A stretch of 44,464 nt of DNA from Rhizobium mayense (GCF_030272705.1 NZ_JARFYM010000042.1:1-44464); one strand, 5' to 3'. Shown: positions 15,586 through 24,250, counted from the first letter of the stretch. Translations and numbers: made by a program. Notes: a model not told the origin generated them from the sequence alone.

Positions 15586-16695
15586 ATGCCGACACCAGAG
15601 CAACCCAGTCTAATAGTTCGACAGAAATCCCCACCGAACATCGAGTTTCCGTTTGCGTCGCTCTCCGATTGGCTGATCCCAACCGAGCTGTTCTTCGTGC
15701 GAAACCATTTCCCGTCGCCGGACCTCGATGCACGAGACTGGAGACTGCGCGTTGGCGGGGCGGTGGAGCGGCCGATCGAACTTGACCTCGACAGCATCAA
15801 GGCGATGCGGAGCACGACTTTGACCGCCGTCGTCGAGTGCGCAGGGAACGGGCGCGTCTACTATGTGCCGCCGAAGGAGGGGTTGCAGTGGCAGAATGGA
15901 GCCGTCGGCAATGCCGCGTGGACAGGTGTTCTTCTGCGCGAGATTTTGGAAATGGCGGGCGTTAAGCGAACCGCACGTGAGGTTCTGCTTGCAGGCGCCG
16001 ACAGCGGCGTCGTCGACACGAACAAGAAAACGGCTTCTCCCGGCCCCATCGCTTTTGCGCGCAGTTTACCGCTTGAGAAGGCCATCGCTCACAGCACGAT
16101 CCTTGCCTATTCGATGAATGAGGAGCCGTTGACGCGCGATCACGGCTACCCGCTACGCGCGGTCGTGGGTGGCTGGTTCGGCATGGCTTGGGTCAAGTGG
16201 ATTACGCATATCACGGTTGTGGAGCAGCCGTTCCTTGGCTACTGGCAGGCGCGCGACTATTTCCGTTGGGAGCGCAGCCTCGGAGAACCCAGGCTGGTCC
16301 CCCTTGCGGAGATGGAGGTCAAAGCGCAGATCGCGCGTCCCGTGCAGGGGGCGCATCTCATCGCCGGCCAACCGTATCGGATTTTCGGAGCCGCCTGGAG
16401 CGGAGAGGCTGTTATCCGGCAGGTGCAGGTCTGCACCGGAGATGGCAGGGGCTGGCGCGAGGGAAGGCTCCTCGAAACAGAACGTCCCTTTGCATGGCGC
16501 TTGTGGGAGTACATGTGGACCCCTGAGGAAGTGGGGCGATATATACTGCGATGTCGCGCGATCGATGGGGCGGGGTGCGTGCAGCCCGACCTCCCGCGTT
16601 CCGACTGCGAGAGCTACGCGGCCAATTGGATCGTTCCGGTAGAGGTTACGGTCGTTCCCGAGCCGCAGACGTACGAGGAGGAATTCGTGATCTAA
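15586..16695 (+). CDS. Sulfite-oxidase-family molybdopterin oxidoreductase
   Basis: A 369-residue molybdoenzyme with the two family domains. The N-terminal molybdopterin domain carries the Mo-ligating Cys85 in VVECAGNGR, the AWTGVLLREIL block and GYPLRAVVGGWFGMAWVKWI. The C-terminal Ig-like dimerisation domain includes YRIFGAAWSG and WEYMWTP. Relatives oxidise sulfite to sulfate, or act in SoxCD-type sulfur dehydrogenases. No haem-binding partner lies beside it. The ATG at 15586 has GGGGAG and GAGG upstream; in-frame starts further up add no twin-arginine signal. The protein therefore appears cytosolic, which is unusual since many relatives are exported. The gene is flanked by a 13-bp inverted repeat. 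Substrate is inferred from family only. Confidence 0.87.
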   Translation: MPTPEQPSLIVRQKSPPNIEFPFASLSDWLIPTELFFVRNHFPSPDLDARDWRLRVGGAVERPIELDLDSIKAMRSTTLTAVVECAGNGRVYYVPPKEGLQWQNGAVGNAAWTGVLLREILEMAGVKRTAREVLLAGADSGVVDTNKKTASPGPIAFARSLPLEKAIAHSTILAYSMNEEPLTRDHGYPLRAVVGGWFGMAWVKWITHITVVEQPFLGYWQARDYFRWERSLGEPRLVPLAEMEVKAQIARPVQGAHLIAGQPYRIFGAAWSGEAVIRQVQVCTGDGRGWREGRLLETERPFAWRLWEYMWTPEEVGRYILRCRAIDGAGCVQPDLPRSDCESYAANWIVPVEVTVVPEPQTYEEEFVI

Positions 16696-16755
16696 TCACC
16701 CGCATGGGGCGGAATGGCGGCTTTTGGCGCAACTGAGACCCGCGTTGTCACTGCG

Positions 16756-16768
16756 TCATGTCCGCTTT
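16756..16768 (-). repeat. Right copy of 13-bp inverted repeat flanking the molybdoenzyme gene
   Basis: TCATGTCCGCTTT on the plus strand is the exact reverse complement of 15382-15394. It is followed by a partial mirror (AGCGACATG), so it may belong to a larger degenerate palindromic repeat. Confidence 0.6.
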
Positions 16769-16884
16769 GCAGCAACAGCGACATGTGGCTCGATGACCAT
16801 TATGGAGGCGCACAGCGGCCTTTGATTGATCCGACCTTGATGTCCTCTTCGGGCGGAAAGCCGTCGTGCTGCATACGAACGCAA

Positions 16885-16908
16885 AAATGCCGCCCGAAGG
16901 CGGCATTT
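16885..16908 (-). terminator. Rho-independent terminator of secA
   Basis: A perfect 10-bp stem, AAATGCCGCC (16885-16894) with GGCGGCATTT (16899-16908), has a 4-base loop. On the minus strand the stem runs into TTTTTGC. It lies 22 bases after the secA stop and can also stop plus-strand transcription. Confidence 0.85.
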
Positions 16909-16930
16909 CATGGCTGATGGAGGCGAAGCC

Positions 16931-19651
16931 TCAAACGACTTCGCTGCTCTCGAAGGCCCCATGGCAATGCTTGTATTTCTTGCCGGAACCGCAGGGGCAG
17001 GCTTCGTTGCGACCGATGCGGCCCCAGGTTGCCGGGTTTTGCGGATCGCGGTTTTCCGGGGCAACGACGTTTTCGTTGACGAGGCTGAGCGGTGCGAATT
17101 CGTCTTCACCAGTGGTGGCGTCGATATGGCGTGCCTGCATCGGCAGCGCCTGCGGCTCGGCTGGCTGCTGCACCAGTTCCACGCGCGACAACTGACCGGT
17201 GACGGCCTGGCGCAGATTGTTCAACAGCGACTGGAAGAGCTCGAAGGCCTCGGCCTTGTATTCCTGCAGCGGATCACGCTGGGCATAACCGCGGAAACCG
17301 ATGACGGAGCGCAGATGGTCGAGGTTGACGATATGCTCGCGCCACAGATTATCCAGCGTCTGCAGCACGATGGAGCGCTCGACATAGGTCATGATTTCAG
17401 GGCCGAAGCGCTCGGCCTTTTCCGCGGCTGCCTTGTCGGCGGCTTCCGTCAGGCGGGAGCGGATATCGTCTTCGGCGATACCTTCTTCCTTGACCCAGTC
17501 ATGCACGGGCATGTCCAAATCGAAGAAGTTGGCGATGGCAGCCTTCAAGCCGTCGGCATCCCACTGCTCGGCATAAGCTCGTTCGGGGATATGCTTGGAA
17601 ACCAGATCTTCGATGACCTCGTGGCGCATGTCGCCGACGGTTTCGGAAAGATCCGTTGCATCCATCAGTTCGACGCGCTGTTCGAAAATGACCTTGCGCT
17701 GATCGTTCAGCACGTCGTCGTACTTCAGAACGTTCTTGCGGATATCGAAGTTGCGGGCTTCGACCTTCTTCTGGGCGCGTTCCAGCGCCTTGTTGATCCA
17801 GGGATGGACGATCGCTTCGCCTTCCTTGAGCCCGAGCTTCTGCAGCATGCCGTCCATACGATCGGAGCCGAAGATGCGCATCAGGTCGTCCTGGAGCGAC
17901 AGGTAGAATTTCGAGCGCCCGGGGTCGCCCTGACGGCCCGAACGGCCGCGCAGCTGGTTGTCGATGCGGCGGCTTTCATGCCGCTCCGTGGCGATGACGT
18001 AGAGGCCGCCGGCGGTAAGCGCCTGCTGCTTGAGCTTCTGGATCTCCTCGGCAATCCCCGCGATCGCCGCGTCGCGCTCGGAGCCGGGCTCCATCTCGTT
18101 CAGGTCGCGTTCGACGCGCATTTCGAGGTTGCCGCCGAGCTGGATGTCCGTGCCGCGGCCGGCCATGTTGGTGGCGATCGTCACGGCGCCGGGAACACCG
18201 GCCTGGGCGACGATATAGGCTTCCTGTTCGTGATAGCGTGCGTTCAGAACCTGGAAGTTGCTGAAGCCCTGCTTGCGCATGCGGTCGGCGAGAAACTCCG
18301 ACTTTTCGATCGAGGTCGTGCCGACAAGCACCGGCTGGCCGCGCTTATGGGCGTCCAGAATCTCGGCGATGATCGCCTTATACTTCTCGTCGTGGGTGCG
18401 GTAGACCTCGTCGTCCTCGTCGATACGCTGGATCGGCAGGTTGGTCGGCACTTCAACCACGTCGAGGCCGTAGATATTGCCGAATTCTTCCGCTTCCGTC
18501 GACGCCGTGCCGGTCATGCCGGCGAGCTTGCCGTACATGCGGAAGTAGTTCTGGAAGGTGATTTGCGCCAGCGTCTGGTTTTCCGGCTGGATCTGCACGT
18601 GTTCCTTGGCTTCCAGAGCCTGATGCTGGCCGTCCGAATAGCGGCGGCCCGGCATCATGCGGCCGGTGAACTCATCGATGATGACGACTTCGCCATTGCG
18701 GACGATATAGTCCTTGTCGCGCTGGAAAAGCTTGTGGGCCTTCAGAGCGTTGTTGATGTGGTGGACGATCGCGACGTTTTCTATGTCATAGAGCGATTCA
18801 CCCTTCAGCAGACCGGCATCGCGCAGCATTTTTTCGAGCTTTTCGGTGCCGTCTTCGGAGAAGTTGGCCGAGCGCTGCTTCTCGTCGATCTCGTAGTCGT
18901 CCTTCGACAGGCGCGGAATGAAGGCATCGATCGTGGTATAAAGATCGGAGCGGTCGTCGAGCGGCCCGGAAATGATTAGCGGCGTCCGCGCTTCGTCGAT
19001 AAGAATCGAGTCCACTTCGTCGACAATCGCGAAATTGTGACCGCGCTGTACCATCTGGCCGTGGTCGTATTTCATATTGTCGCGTAGGTAGTCGAAGCCG
19101 AGTTCGTTATTGGTGCCATACGTGACGTCGCAGGCGTAGGCTTCGCGGCGTTCTTCATCCGACAGGCCGTGGATGATGACGCCGGTGGTCATGCCGAGGA
19201 AGCCGTAGATGCGGCCCATATGGCCGCTGTCGCGCTGCGCCAGGTAGTCGTTGACGGTGACGACGTGAACGCCCTTGCCGGCAAGGGCGTTCAGATAGAC
19301 GGGCAAGGTTGCAACCAGCGTCTTGCCTTCGCCGGTCTTCATTTCGGAGATGGCATTCGAATGCAGGATCATGCCGCCAATGAGCTGTACGTCAAAAGGT
19401 CGCATGCCGAGTACACGCCGCGAGGCCTCGCGCACCACGGCGAAAGCGGGGACAAGGAGATCGTCTAGCGTCTTGCCATCGGCGAGCTGCTGGCGGAATT
19501 CGACCGTCTTGGCGGCCAATGCTTCGTCAGACAAAGCGCGCATCTGCTCTTCGAGAGCGTTGATCGCAACGACATTCGGCTGGAATGACTTGACGCGGCG
19601 GTCGTTGGACGAGCCAAACAACTTTCGGGCAATTCCACCTAGGCTGACCAT
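16931..19651 (-). CDS. secA: Preprotein translocase ATPase SecA
   Basis: This 906-residue motor drives post-translational protein export through SecYEG using ATP. The Walker A box MKTGEGKTLVA (Gly-Lys-Thr at 109-111), VTVNDYLAQRD, the DEAD-type VDEVDSILIDEARTPL and FTGRMMPGRRYSDG all match SecA, and the length is normal. The C-terminus ends with the zinc-binding CPCGSGKKYKHCHG tail that contacts SecB and lipids. I start at the ATG at 19651 (MVSLGGIARKLFG) with AGGA nine bases upstream; the frame is open 170 bp further but that part is not SecA-like. It is divergent from a periplasmic parvulin, a client-folding partner after export. A strong terminator follows. Confidence 0.98.
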   Translation of the reverse strand: MVSLGGIARKLFGSSNDRRVKSFQPNVVAINALEEQMRALSDEALAAKTVEFRQQLADGKTLDDLLVPAFAVVREASRRVLGMRPFDVQLIGGMILHSNAISEMKTGEGKTLVATLPVYLNALAGKGVHVVTVNDYLAQRDSGHMGRIYGFLGMTTGVIIHGLSDEERREAYACDVTYGTNNELGFDYLRDNMKYDHGQMVQRGHNFAIVDEVDSILIDEARTPLIISGPLDDRSDLYTTIDAFIPRLSKDDYEIDEKQRSANFSEDGTEKLEKMLRDAGLLKGESLYDIENVAIVHHINNALKAHKLFQRDKDYIVRNGEVVIIDEFTGRMMPGRRYSDGQHQALEAKEHVQIQPENQTLAQITFQNYFRMYGKLAGMTGTASTEAEEFGNIYGLDVVEVPTNLPIQRIDEDDEVYRTHDEKYKAIIAEILDAHKRGQPVLVGTTSIEKSEFLADRMRKQGFSNFQVLNARYHEQEAYIVAQAGVPGAVTIATNMAGRGTDIQLGGNLEMRVERDLNEMEPGSERDAAIAGIAEEIQKLKQQALTAGGLYVIATERHESRRIDNQLRGRSGRQGDPGRSKFYLSLQDDLMRIFGSDRMDGMLQKLGLKEGEAIVHPWINKALERAQKKVEARNFDIRKNVLKYDDVLNDQRKVIFEQRVELMDATDLSETVGDMRHEVIEDLVSKHIPERAYAEQWDADGLKAAIANFFDLDMPVHDWVKEEGIAEDDIRSRLTEAADKAAAEKAERFGPEIMTYVERSIVLQTLDNLWREHIVNLDHLRSVIGFRGYAQRDPLQEYKAEAFELFQSLLNNLRQAVTGQLSRVELVQQPAEPQALPMQARHIDATTGEDEFAPLSLVNENVVAPENRDPQNPATWGRIGRNEACPCGSGKKYKHCHGAFESSEVV

Positions 19652-19895
19652 ATGACTGGTCCTTTCTGAGATTTCATCCTGTCGTCTCTGCTTTATCCAT
19701 CTCCGAAAAAATCGGGAGTTTAGCACAAAACGCCCGGAAACTGTTCTAGACGCGAGGTTGCGTGACAGATAAGAGGGGGGTCGATTGATGTCAACGGGAA
19801 TTGGCCGATACACAAAGGCCACATTCTCTTGCTGAAGGCTTTTCCTGCCGGATTCACAGCTGTTGAGCCGGTCGAGACCACCGAAAGGTTATTCT

Positions 19896-20798
19896 ATGTT
19901 GAGCTACAACAAACTTGCTGCGATTGCGGTCGCAACATTCGTCACCTTGCAGGCGCCGGTCTTTGCCGCTGACGCCAAAGACCCCGTCGTCGCCAAGGTC
20001 GGCGATGTCGAAATCCATCAGTCCGAGCTTGATCTCGCGATCGCCAACCTCGACCCGCAGCTCGGCCAGCTCCCGGACGAACAGAAGAAGGTGGCAGCAC
20101 TTTCGGCTTCGATCGACGTCAAGCTTCTCGCCAAGAGCGCGGCTGCCGAAAAGCTCGACCAGACGCCCGACTTCCAGTCGCACATGGCCTATCTGCGCGA
20201 CCGTGAGCTGCACAACGCCTATTTCAAGGCACATGTTGCGGATACGATCACCGATGCTGAAGTCAAGGCGCGCTACGACAAGGAAGTCGCAGCACTGCCG
20301 AAGCAGGAAGAAGTCCATGCCCGCCACATCCTGGTGAAGACCGAGGATGAAGCCAAGGACATCATCAAGCAACTCGACGCCGGCAAGGATTTTGCCGAAC
20401 TCGCCAAGGAAAAGTCGACCGACCCGAACAAGGCCGACGGTGGCGATCTCGGCTATTTCGCCCGCGGCCGCATGGTCAAGGAATTCGAAGACGCAGCTTT
20501 CGCGCTGCCGGTCGGTACCTACACCAAGACCCCTGTGAAGTCGGATTTCGGCTGGCACGTCATCAAGGTTGAAGACAAGCGCGACGCTCCGCCGCCGCCG
20601 TTCGACCAGGTGAAGGATCAGGTTCGTCAGCTCGTCATGCGCGACAAGTATCTTGATCTCCTGAACAAGGCCAAGCAGGAATCGAAGGTCGTCATCAACG
20701 ACCCGGCGCTGAGCAAGGCCTATGAGGATGCGCAGAAGCAGCAGGATCAGGCACCGGCCGACGACGCCATCGCGCCTGAGACTCAGCCGCAGCAGTAA
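19896..20798 (+). CDS. Periplasmic PpiC-type peptidylprolyl isomerase
   Basis: A 300-residue exported foldase that catalyses cis-trans isomerisation of prolyl bonds. The first ~24 residues are a Sec signal (MLSYNKLAAIAVATFVTL, then APVFA before ADAK). A SurA-like N-terminal helical region (VAKVGDVEIHQSELDLAI) is followed by a parvulin domain around residues 130-225: EEVHARHILVKTEDEA, KSTDPNKADGGDLGYFARG and SDFGWHVIKVEDKR. The Gln/Ala/Pro-rich C-terminus looks disordered. Start is the ATG at 19896 with GAAAGG seven bases upstream. It faces away from secA and is followed by a terminator, so it is probably monocistronic. It likely aids outer-membrane protein folding; SurA or PrsA are the nearest functional analogues. 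Confidence 0.92.
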   Translation: MLSYNKLAAIAVATFVTLQAPVFAADAKDPVVAKVGDVEIHQSELDLAIANLDPQLGQLPDEQKKVAALSASIDVKLLAKSAAAEKLDQTPDFQSHMAYLRDRELHNAYFKAHVADTITDAEVKARYDKEVAALPKQEEVHARHILVKTEDEAKDIIKQLDAGKDFAELAKEKSTDPNKADGGDLGYFARGRMVKEFEDAAFALPVGTYTKTPVKSDFGWHVIKVEDKRDAPPPPFDQVKDQVRQLVMRDKYLDLLNKAKQESKVVINDPALSKAYEDAQKQQDQAPADDAIAPETQPQQ

Positions 20799-20819
20799 GC
20801 CATAGCAGCCAAAACCATC

Positions 20820-20843
20820 AGGGCCCGGTTTTCCGGGCCTTTC
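20820..20843 (+). terminator. Rho-independent terminator after parvulin gene
   Basis: GGCCCGG (20822-20828) and CCGGGCC (20833-20839) form a perfect 7-bp stem, extended by A-U and G-U pairs, with a TTTT loop and a short TTT tail. It lies 22 bases after the stop codon. Confidence 0.8.
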
Positions 20844-20845
20844 AC

Positions 20846-20958
20846 TGGAGCCGGATGATTTTAGGTCGATCCGACCTAAAATCTGAATCCGCTCCAGAAT
20901 CAAAGAAGCAGAGCATGATGTGATCCGAAAACCGCTTACACTTTTCGGCATCATGCTC
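20846..20958. repeat. RIME-type palindromic element in the argJ leader
   Basis: Two hairpins stand in tandem. The first has outer arms TGGAGC/GCTCCA and inner arms ATTTTAGGTCG (20858-20868) / CGACCTAAAAT (20872-20882). The second has outer arms GAGCATGATG (20911-20920) / CATCATGCTC (20949-20958) and inner arms CCGAAAA/TTTTCGG. All named arms are perfect. This matches the mosaic intergenic element described in rhizobia. It ends five bases before the argJ ribosome binding site. Confidence 0.85.
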
Positions 20959-20972
20959 GTTCAGGTGGCCTC

Positions 20973-22214
20973 ATGTCCGGTTCCGTCTCTCCGCTCGCTC
21001 CCAAATCCTTCGTTTCCATGCCGGCTTTGCGCGGCGTGCGCATGACCACGGCATCCGCCGGTATCAAGTACATGAACCGGACGGACGTCCTGCTGATGGT
21101 CTTCGACAAGCCGGCTGCGGTCGCAGGTGTCTTCACCCGCTCGAAGTGCCCATCGGCTCCCGTTGATTTCTGCCGGTCCAACCTGCCGCATGGCAGCGCC
21201 CGTGCCGTCGTCGTCAATTCCGGCAATGCCAATGCCTTCACCGGCCTCAAGGGTCGTCAGGCGACCGAGCTCACCGCCAAGTCGGCCGCCGTTGCCGTCG
21301 GCTGCGGCGAGAATGAAGTCTATCTCGCCTCGACCGGCGTTATCGGCGAGCCGTTGGACGCGACCAAGTTCGCCGGCGTGCTCGACACCATGGCGAAGGA
21401 TGCGACCAGCGATTTCTGGTTCGAAGCAGCCAAGGCGATCATGACCACGGACACCTATCCGAAGGTCGCAACCCGCAGCGCCGAGATCGGCGGGGTCAAG
21501 GTCACGATCAACGGCATTGCCAAGGGCGCCGGCATGATCGCGCCTGACATGGCGACCATGCTTTCTTTCGTCGTCACCGACGCGGACATTTCTTCTGCTG
21601 CCCTGCAGGCGCTGCTCTCCGAAGGTGTCGGCCCGAGCTTCAATTCGATGACGGTCGACAGCGACACGTCGACGTCTGATACGCTGATGCTGTTTGCGAC
21701 TGGCGCCGCGGCTGCCGATGGCCAGGCTCGCATCGAGCAAGCAGACGACCCCAAGCTCGCCGCTTTCCGCACGGCTTTGAACGAGCTCCTGAAGGATCTC
21801 GCCATCCAGGTGGCCCGCGACGGCGAAGGCGCCACCAAGATGCTTGAGATCACCGTCACCGGTGCCGAGAATGACGCCGCCGCCAAGCGCATCGCGCTTT
21901 CGATCGCCAATTCGCCGCTGGTCAAGACCGCTGCTGCCGGCGAGGACGCCAATTGGGGCCGCGTCGTCATGGCTGTCGGCAAGGCCGGCGAACTGGCCGA
22001 CCGCGACAAGCTTGCCATCTGGTTCGGCGATGTCCGCGTCGCCGTCAATGGCGAACGCGATGCCTCCTATTCCGAGGAAGCAGCCTCCAACGTGATGAAG
22101 CAGCAGGATATTCCTGTGAAGGTCGACCTTGGGCTCGGTAGTGGCCGGGCAACGGTCTGGACCTGCGACCTCACCAAGGAATATGTTGCCATCAATGGCG
22201 ACTACCGGAGCTGA
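20973..22214 (+). CDS. argJ: Bifunctional glutamate N-acetyltransferase / amino-acid acetyltransferase
   Basis: A 413-residue arginine biosynthesis enzyme. It moves acetyl from N-acetylornithine to glutamate, and in bifunctional members also makes N-acetylglutamate from acetyl-CoA. The proenzyme cuts itself at Ala194-Thr195 in the GMIAPDMATML block, and the freed Thr195 is the nucleophile. VVVNSGNANAFTG and the SMTVDSDTSTSDT block are also diagnostic. Length is normal. Start is the ATG at 20973 with AGGTGG four bases upstream, directly after a palindromic repeat. It is followed within 10 bases by a GNAT gene and then mutT, which probably share its mRNA. Whether it is mono- or bifunctional cannot be seen. 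Confidence 0.96.
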   Translation: MSGSVSPLAPKSFVSMPALRGVRMTTASAGIKYMNRTDVLLMVFDKPAAVAGVFTRSKCPSAPVDFCRSNLPHGSARAVVVNSGNANAFTGLKGRQATELTAKSAAVAVGCGENEVYLASTGVIGEPLDATKFAGVLDTMAKDATSDFWFEAAKAIMTTDTYPKVATRSAEIGGVKVTINGIAKGAGMIAPDMATMLSFVVTDADISSAALQALLSEGVGPSFNSMTVDSDTSTSDTLMLFATGAAAADGQARIEQADDPKLAAFRTALNELLKDLAIQVARDGEGATKMLEITVTGAENDAAAKRIALSIANSPLVKTAAAGEDANWGRVVMAVGKAGELADRDKLAIWFGDVRVAVNGERDASYSEEAASNVMKQQDIPVKVDLGLGSGRATVWTCDLTKEYVAINGDYRS

Positions 22215-22224
22215 TATCCTTCCG

Positions 22225-23004
22225 ATGCATGCGCAGTCCACGATGAATAAGCTGCCTTTGGTCCGCAGGCTGGAAGCGGTCGGCTTCCGAGCATGGCCTG
22301 CCTCGTCCGTGCAGTATGACGGCAGTTGGCAGGTGCGGTTGACGGCGGGTCATCCGTCGAAGCGGTTGAACTGTGTCGTGCCGCTCGACCCCTCCGACCA
22401 TCGCGACCTGGAAATCCGGTTGGAGAAGGCTCAGCGCAAGTTCGAAGCCTACGGTCGGCCGATGGTGGTGCGCGAAACGCCGCTGGCCTCGCCGATGCTG
22501 GTCGATATTTTGCAACGTCAGGGCTGGGAACGGTTCGACGAAAATATAGTCATGACCGCTGATCTCGTCGATCTCGAATTGCCGGATGCGCTGGATCACC
22601 TGCCGAGCCACGATGTCGGCCGCTATGTCGACGCCAGCTTACTGGTGGACGGGGCCGATCCGATCCTGAAGCCGGCGCTCGCCGAAGTCGTGAGCGGCAT
22701 CAAACCGCCATCGGGTCTTTTCGTCATCGAAAACGACGAAGCCGGGCCGGTGGCGACGACGCTCTGCGTGCAGGACAACGATCTGGCCGGCATCATGTCG
22801 GTCTCGGTTGCGGCGCAGCACCGCCGCAAGGGGCTGGCGATAGAGATTCTGACTTCGGCATTGCGCTGGGCGCGCATGCGTAGCGCAAGAACGGCCTGGC
22901 TTCAGGTCGGCGCGTTCAATGAACCAGCGCTGGCGCTTTATGCCCGCTTCGGTTTCCATGAAGCTTATCGTTACTGCTACTGGCGTTCCCCGGGTGAGGC
23001 ATGA
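22225..23004 (+). CDS. GNAT family N-acetyltransferase
   Basis: A protein of about 259 residues whose C-terminal half is a GNAT domain: GIMSVSVAAQHRRKGLAIEIL is the acetyl-CoA-binding segment (R/Q-x-x-G-x-G/A, here QHRRKGLA), and AWLQVGAFNEPALALYARFGF is the usual strand-helix that follows. The N-terminal ~120 residues are less conserved and may be a degenerate second GNAT fold. The acceptor substrate is unknown. The start is uncertain: the ATG at 22225 lies 10 bases after argJ and has GGAG only at a long spacing, and alternatives lie at 22195 and 22243. The stop overlaps the mutT start (ATGA). Its place between argJ and mutT is common in rhizobia. Confidence 0.85.
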   Translation: MHAQSTMNKLPLVRRLEAVGFRAWPASSVQYDGSWQVRLTAGHPSKRLNCVVPLDPSDHRDLEIRLEKAQRKFEAYGRPMVVRETPLASPMLVDILQRQGWERFDENIVMTADLVDLELPDALDHLPSHDVGRYVDASLLVDGADPILKPALAEVVSGIKPPSGLFVIENDEAGPVATTLCVQDNDLAGIMSVSVAAQHRRKGLAIEILTSALRWARMRSARTAWLQVGAFNEPALALYARFGFHEAYRYCYWRSPGEA

Positions 23005-23414
23005 GCGAAGGCGGCCGTAAGATCATTCTCGTCGCCGCCTGTGCGCTCATCGATACCGATGGCCGCATTCTTCTGGCGCAGCGGCCGGAAGGCAAATCGC
23101 TGGCCGGCCTCTGGGAGTTTCCCGGCGGCAAGGTCGAGCCCGGCGAGACGCCGGAAGAGACTTTGGTGCGCGAGCTTCAGGAAGAGCTCGGAATCCAGAC
23201 AAAGATTCCCTGCCTCGCGCCGCTGACTTTTGCCAGCCATACCTACGAGACGTTCCATTTGTTGATGCCGCTCTATGTATGCCGCCGCTACGAGGGGATT
23301 GCCCATGGCCGCGAGGGCCAGGCGATCAAATGGGTGCGGCCGCAGGCGCTGCGCGACTACCCCATGCCGCCGGCCGACGAGCCGCTCATCCCGTTCCTGC
23401 AGGACCTGCTCTAA
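23001..23414 (+). CDS. mutT: 8-oxo-dGTP diphosphatase (MutT, Nudix)
   Basis: A 137-residue Nudix hydrolase that removes oxidised guanine nucleotides from the pool, preventing A:T to C:G mutations. The Nudix box runs from Gly43 to Ile65: GKVEPGETPEETLVRELQEE, then LGI, with the full G-x5-E-x7-R-E-x2-E-E pattern. The N-terminal VAACALIDTDGRILLAQRP and the LAGLWEFPGG lead are typical of MutT. The start overlaps the GNAT stop as ATGA, so the two are coupled. MutT-like pyrophosphatases with other substrates look similar, so exact specificity is inferred. Confidence 0.93.
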   Translation: MSEGGRKIILVAACALIDTDGRILLAQRPEGKSLAGLWEFPGGKVEPGETPEETLVRELQEELGIQTKIPCLAPLTFASHTYETFHLLMPLYVCRRYEGIAHGREGQAIKWVRPQALRDYPMPPADEPLIPFLQDLL

Positions 23415-23776
23415 GCATCCCGACCGATGTCACCAAGCGTTTCGGCGGTAGCAAACCGGATGCAAAATTCTGTCTCAAATTAAGGCACCGAAAGCGCTGC
23501 GCAGGCGCCCGAAGGTGCGGCTATGCGGCAAGCGGTGCATTATCTCACGTGTCACGGCATCGTTACCGCAACCTCCGCTTTCGGAGGTTCCGTCAATCGA
23601 ACATGGTTAATTGAATTAATTGGCTGATATCAATCGGTTAGTGCTGGTCAAGTCCTGTTCTACGAATCGACACATCTCTAATTTACATGTGGATATTAAG
23701 GGATCGTTTATGACCTTCTGGCATTGAATAATCTCAATCAAGCGATTGGTGTGTGCGTTTAAGAAGGCTTGACATT
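23415..23776. other. Intergenic region without a gene
   Basis: About 360 bases. A perfect hairpin AACCTCCG/CGGAGGTT (23570-23589) lies in the middle. The right half is AT-rich (for example TTAATTGAATTAATTGG) and probably holds the promoter of the next small gene. I see no coding frame or known RNA. Confidence 0.5.
23570..23589. terminator. Hairpin downstream of mutT
   Basis: AACCTCCG (23570-23577) and CGGAGGTT (23582-23589) pair perfectly with a CTTT loop. There is no U-run, so terminator function is uncertain; it lies about 155 bases after mutT. Confidence 0.35.
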
Positions 23777-24091
23777 ATGGACGACGATTTCTGGAAAGCT
23801 GTTCAGGAAAAAGAGCAGTCCTATTCCTCGTCGCGCAAGACGGGCGCGCTGAATATCGCCTTGCTGTTTGGAACAGCGGCGGTTGCGCTTTCGCTTATCC
23901 TTACGCCAATGCTTTCCGACAAATCCAAGTCCAGCGTGCTTGCGAGCGCGCCCGATCTCGACAACATCACCACCGGCACTATCCCACAGATCGAAAACGG
24001 CAAGCGTTACACAATACGCCGCAGCGTGCTGCAGCAGGAGCCGGGCTCGGTTTGCATCGTCCAGGGTTACGGCGCCGACAGCGGCTGCTGA
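23777..24091 (+). CDS. Small single-pass membrane protein, unknown function
   Basis: A 104-residue protein with an acidic N-terminus (MDDDFWKAVQEKEQ), one hydrophobic helix around residues 26-46 (GALNIALLFGTAAVALSLIL), and a ~55-residue tail ending YTIRRSVLQQEPGSVCIVQGYGADSGC with two Cys. By the positive-inside rule the basic SSRKTG before the helix favours a cytosolic N-terminus and periplasmic tail, where the two Cys could pair. The ATG at 23777 has AAGAAGG nine bases upstream. I do not recognise a family. It lies just before a Flp pilin gene, with a repeat between them, so a link to pilus assembly is possible but unsupported. Confidence 0.7.
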   Translation: MDDDFWKAVQEKEQSYSSSRKTGALNIALLFGTAAVALSLILTPMLSDKSKSSVLASAPDLDNITTGTIPQIENGKRYTIRRSVLQQEPGSVCIVQGYGADSGC

Positions 24092-24147
24092 CCGCCATAC
24101 GACTACAGCCTGTCGGGTGCCATATACGCGCCGGATTCGCTCATCAA

Positions 24148-24250
24148 ATGCTACAGCGGTTCACCTTTCCACGGAATTGCGGAACCGTTCTTTCTGTTTG
24201 TTTTCGCAAGTCCCGGAAAACCGCTTCGCCCTTTTTCCGGGACTTGCTCT
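24148..24250. repeat. Rhizobial palindromic intergenic repeat, copy 2
   Basis: The minus strand reads AGAGCAAGTCCCGGAAAA, then GGGCGAAGCGGTTTTCCGGG, and ends near GCAATTCCGTGGAAAGG. It aligns with copy 1 at 11632-11709, with an extra block in the middle. Inner arms AAGTCCCGGAAAA and TTTTCCGGGACTT are mutual reverse complements. It ends exactly where the AGGAG ribosome binding site of the pilin gene begins. Confidence 0.75.

Noticed and set aside
15184..15603. 139-codon minus-strand frame between GST and molybdoenzyme genes
   Set aside because: No ribosome binding site, overlaps the molybdoenzyme start, and sits in repeat-like sequence.
16910..18979. 689-codon open frame on the plus strand inside secA
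   Set aside because: It lies antisense to the clear secA gene and has no ribosome binding site or family motif; GC-rich codon bias makes such mirror frames.
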